Assembly (NCBI RefSeq): GCF_963422355.1
Contig: NC_085104.1
Coordinates: 5,352,298-5,416,297 of the forward strand
Length of the DNA: 64,000 nt
Reading direction: 5' to 3'
DNA from: Corticium candelabrum
Lineage: Eukaryota > Porifera > Homoscleromorpha > Homosclerophorida > Plakinidae
Shown here: positions 61,625 to 64,000 of the stretch, in pieces
Position numbering within the stretch: position 1 is the first letter of the stretch
Layout of the letters: each line of letters starts with the position of its first letter
Made by a program: the position numbers and the translations under genes
The notes under the pieces: generated by a model
The model's database searches: none
The model's input: only the letters and a program-made list of their open reading frames with translations
What the model was told of the DNA's origin: nothing

Positions 61625-63128
61625 TGTATGTATGTATGTATGTGTAGATATAGTGGGATACCGTTTCCTTGAGCTTTCAAGAACATATTAGAACAGTTGT
61701 CTGTAAAACTACGGTGCTACAACACCAAGATGTTACATGCAGGTATGCAATTAGAAGTTTTAGATGTTTGCGGTTGGGATTTGTCTACTTGACTTGAGAG
61801 AGGTGTTGGGAGGGAAGTTGGGGTATTGGGGTATTGTAAAATAAATATATTTTAAAAAAATGAACAATTGTATTTGTTACACTTGGATATCAAGTCACAG
61901 TGGTAGATAATTTAGAAGCTTCTGGTGAGCACGGTCAGTGGGTCTTTCGGCCATTTCAAATTTAAAATTTTTGAAATTCAATTTTTCAGTTTTTTGTGTT
62001 AAAATTTTAAATTTTAATTTAATGTTACAATTTTTTAAAAAATTTGCATTGAATTTTCAAATTTTAATTTTTTGAAAAATCAAAATTTAAAATTTTATTA
62101 TCTCAAATTTGTAAATTTTTAGGTGCAGTATATTAGAAATTGCTTTGCCGACGAGAAAGCGGGCGTAGTTGTATATATGAACTGATGGCCGGATTTGAAC
62201 TAACGGCCGGATTTGAACTAACGGAAATTGAACGCTCATCCGTTCTTTCAAATAATTTGAGTATATCAGAAAAAGAAAATTGAAAGAACGAGTAGCAGTG
62301 TACGCGGTAGGGAGTCCATTGGACGGCGTACGGGTGCGTTCCTTCCAACGCGTGCTGATGCGCTGATTCAATTAAACTAGGCGCGGTTTCTGCTAACCAC
62401 ATCAGCACGTTTCCTGTACCGTTTCTCTGCACCTGTACTGTACCTACGCCGCTTCAGACGGTTACTAATTTTTAGTAACTCGAAGTGCATGGTCGCGTCA
62501 TTACTGTAGATGTAGGAGTACGATTGGCCCAACTGCAAGTTGCACTTCATGTCTAGATTTTGTACATCACATGGAACACTACCCGATAGCGCAGGTAGAA
62601 CGTCTACAACCTCATGCTGTGTCTCTCCTGTGCCGTGAGAACAGAACCTACACTGACTACAAGTGAATTACGAGACCAAATAGTAAAGGTGGACACGCAC
62701 GCAGTGCTCATGGCAGGAGCGGATAGGGAACATACGTGTATACCGTTCTGCTGACACGCCCGTCCCCTCGACGGTACCGCGTCCAACTACTACAGTTACG
62801 TATGCCGTACTGTACCTGCAGACTAGTCGCCAATTCAATACCAACTAACTTTACACAAGCAACGTACTGCATGATCGCGTGAATTACGTTTGTAACCTTT
62901 CTACAGAGTCTCTACCTAGCTAAGAATGCAACAACACGCAACTAGAGATCCTCTAGTATCAGTATCAACATGAATTAGGAGTTTCCTCCTGTATCGCTGA
63001 AGGACACCCCACACTAGACATCGAGCACACGCACACACGCACACACAATAAACCGAGTTTTGTGTCCAGGATATTGAGCCTAGTAAGGCACAAGATTTAT
63101 TTGCCGATGAGCTAGTTGCTGCCTCCTT
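61342..63128. other. Intergenic stretch after CtIP
   Basis: It contains an AATAAA-like signal near 61842 (AAAATAAATATATTTT), an (AT)n/(ATGT)n run at 61590-61642, a very A/T-rich block of AAATTT units at 61955-62120, and an 18-21-bp tandem repeat (GGCCGGATTTGAACTAAC) at 62187-62226. No gene is recognised. Confidence 0.5.
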
Positions 63129-63133
63129 CCATG

Positions 63134-63545
63134 TTATCCAGGAGCAACTTGTCTTAGAATGCGTCCAATGCGTTTGTCACCAACTCTAAGTCCTCCTGCT
63201 TGAAGATACCCTTTCATCATCTTTCTTCCGTACGCTGGACCAACCTACGTAGAGACGTGTAACAACGGCAAAAGTCTCCATCTGTTTAAACGGGTTTAGT
63301 AAAAAGAGAACATATTACTTCTCTAACAGCTGCCTGGACTACCAGCCTCATGTCAAAGTCAGATAATGCAGAACGATCATGAATGTTTTGCTCATGACAA
63401 AATCGTCTAGCGAATCGTTCAGAAAAACCTTTGACTCCAGGATGTCTTCTTTGAAGTATCTAACTTATGTTTGAGTGCGATAGCCCAGCCTTCACCATTT
63501 CTTGAATTTCTCTCTCGTCCATCCGTGACTCAATTTGATACGATG
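63134..63545 (-). pseudogene. Transposase/integrase-associated N-terminal fragment with an intron
   Basis: Two minus-strand pieces, 63545-63319 and 63244-63134, are separated by a GT-AG intron (63318-63245). The first reads RMDERE, EMVKAGLSHSNIS, a TAG at 63462-63460, then HPGVKGFSERFARRFCHEQN and MRLVVQAAVRE. The second reads VGPAYGRKMMKGYLQAGGLR, VGDKRIGRIL then a stop. This helix-turn-helix plus YGRKMM.G.L arrangement occurs upstream of an integrase core in a group of animal DNA transposons. The integrase core itself is missing after the stop. Confidence 0.6.
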
Positions 63546-63772
63546 TGCCTATACTGTACGTGCTGCTAATTAGTTGGGGAATCCCCATGTTTGTCGCGTG
63601 CGTGAAAGAATGCTGTCACATCAAGATCGCTAGCATCACGAGGTTGTCGAGGGCACAATTACGTTGGTGGTCGATGGTGCTTTGGAAATTCTCCTGGATC
63701 GTGAGAGCGGACAGCGCTGACTAACTAAATTTTAGTAGCTACGTAGGCAGATACGCGAGTTTCCGGACAGCC

Positions 63773-63850
63773 ATGCAGACTCTAAGGATCAACCCCTACC
63801 GAGTGCTAAACGATGTCTTTGACTCGGATTCGTTGTTTATTGTGTGTGTG
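63773..63850 (+). CDS. Possible first coding exon at the right edge
   Basis: ATG at 63773 begins TLRINPYRVLNDVFDSDSLF in an open frame that becomes low-complexity (GTGTGTG) after 63840. The first 24 codons look coding and may be exon 1 of a gene continuing beyond the window. No family match. Confidence 0.25.
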
Positions 63851-64000
63851 TGTGATCTATGTGTAGTGTGGGGCGTCCTTCAACGAAACAGAAGGAAACC
63901 CCTATTTGATGTTGATACTGATACTACAGGATCTCTACGCGATCATGCAGTACGTTGCTTGTGTAAAGTTAGTTGGTATTGAATTGGCGACTAGTCTGCC

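Overview
The window is nuclear DNA from an animal. Coding sequence lies in short exons separated by GT-AG introns, there are many (AT)n, (AC)n and (CAGA)n arrays, and the recognisable genes are metazoan: a Wnt ligand, CtIP/RBBP8, NSMCE2, HDHD2 and an ISG20/AEN-type exonuclease. The Wnt gene is very divergent, and the repeats include RTE and other LINEs, gypsy fragments, tRNA-derived SINEs and many small inverted-repeat elements. Together these suggest an early-branching animal such as a sponge; that is inference, not a read-out of taxonomy.

Layout, left to right. 0.25-2.3 kb holds two TTAA-flanked inverted-repeat elements. 2.8-9.84 kb (minus) is an eight-exon gene for an acidic, coiled-coil protein that I could not name; its 3' end may lie outside the window. 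10.1-16.4 kb (plus) is a complete 12-exon homocysteine S-methyltransferase gene, head-to-head with the previous gene. 16.7-18.4 kb is a dead LINE. 18.93-19.52 kb is the single-exon SUMO ligase gene NSMCE2. 21.9-25.2 kb is retroelement debris (a LINE C-terminus, then a gypsy integrase). 26.7-35.7 kb (minus) is HDHD2 in five exons, with a 6.5-kb intron full of retroelements including an RTE LINE interrupted by gypsy integrase sequence. 35.8-36.6 kb (plus) is an intronless DEDDh exonuclease gene sharing a 104-bp promoter interval with HDHD2. 38.85-40.84 kb (plus) is a five-exon Wnt gene with a changed acylation loop. 44.2-46.3 kb is a pogo/Tigger-like transposon with TA duplications. 48.5-52 kb is a repeat cluster (foldback, LINE tail, a tRNA-SINE family, one SINE split by a hAT-like insert). 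54-61.3 kb (plus) is the CtIP/RBBP8 gene, with its 5' end unresolved. 61.4-64 kb is AT-rich sequence, a spliced transposase remnant and the edge of the window.

The host genes are not an operon or a pathway cluster. The only functional theme is that NSMCE2 and RBBP8 both belong to DNA double-strand-break repair, about 35 kb apart. Exon boundaries for the unnamed gene, the methyltransferase, HDHD2 and Wnt were checked by phase: every junction keeps the frame, and predicted lengths match the named families. No bacterial-type features (operons, Shine-Dalgarno sites, CRISPR) are present, and I found no convincing tRNA or rRNA gene.
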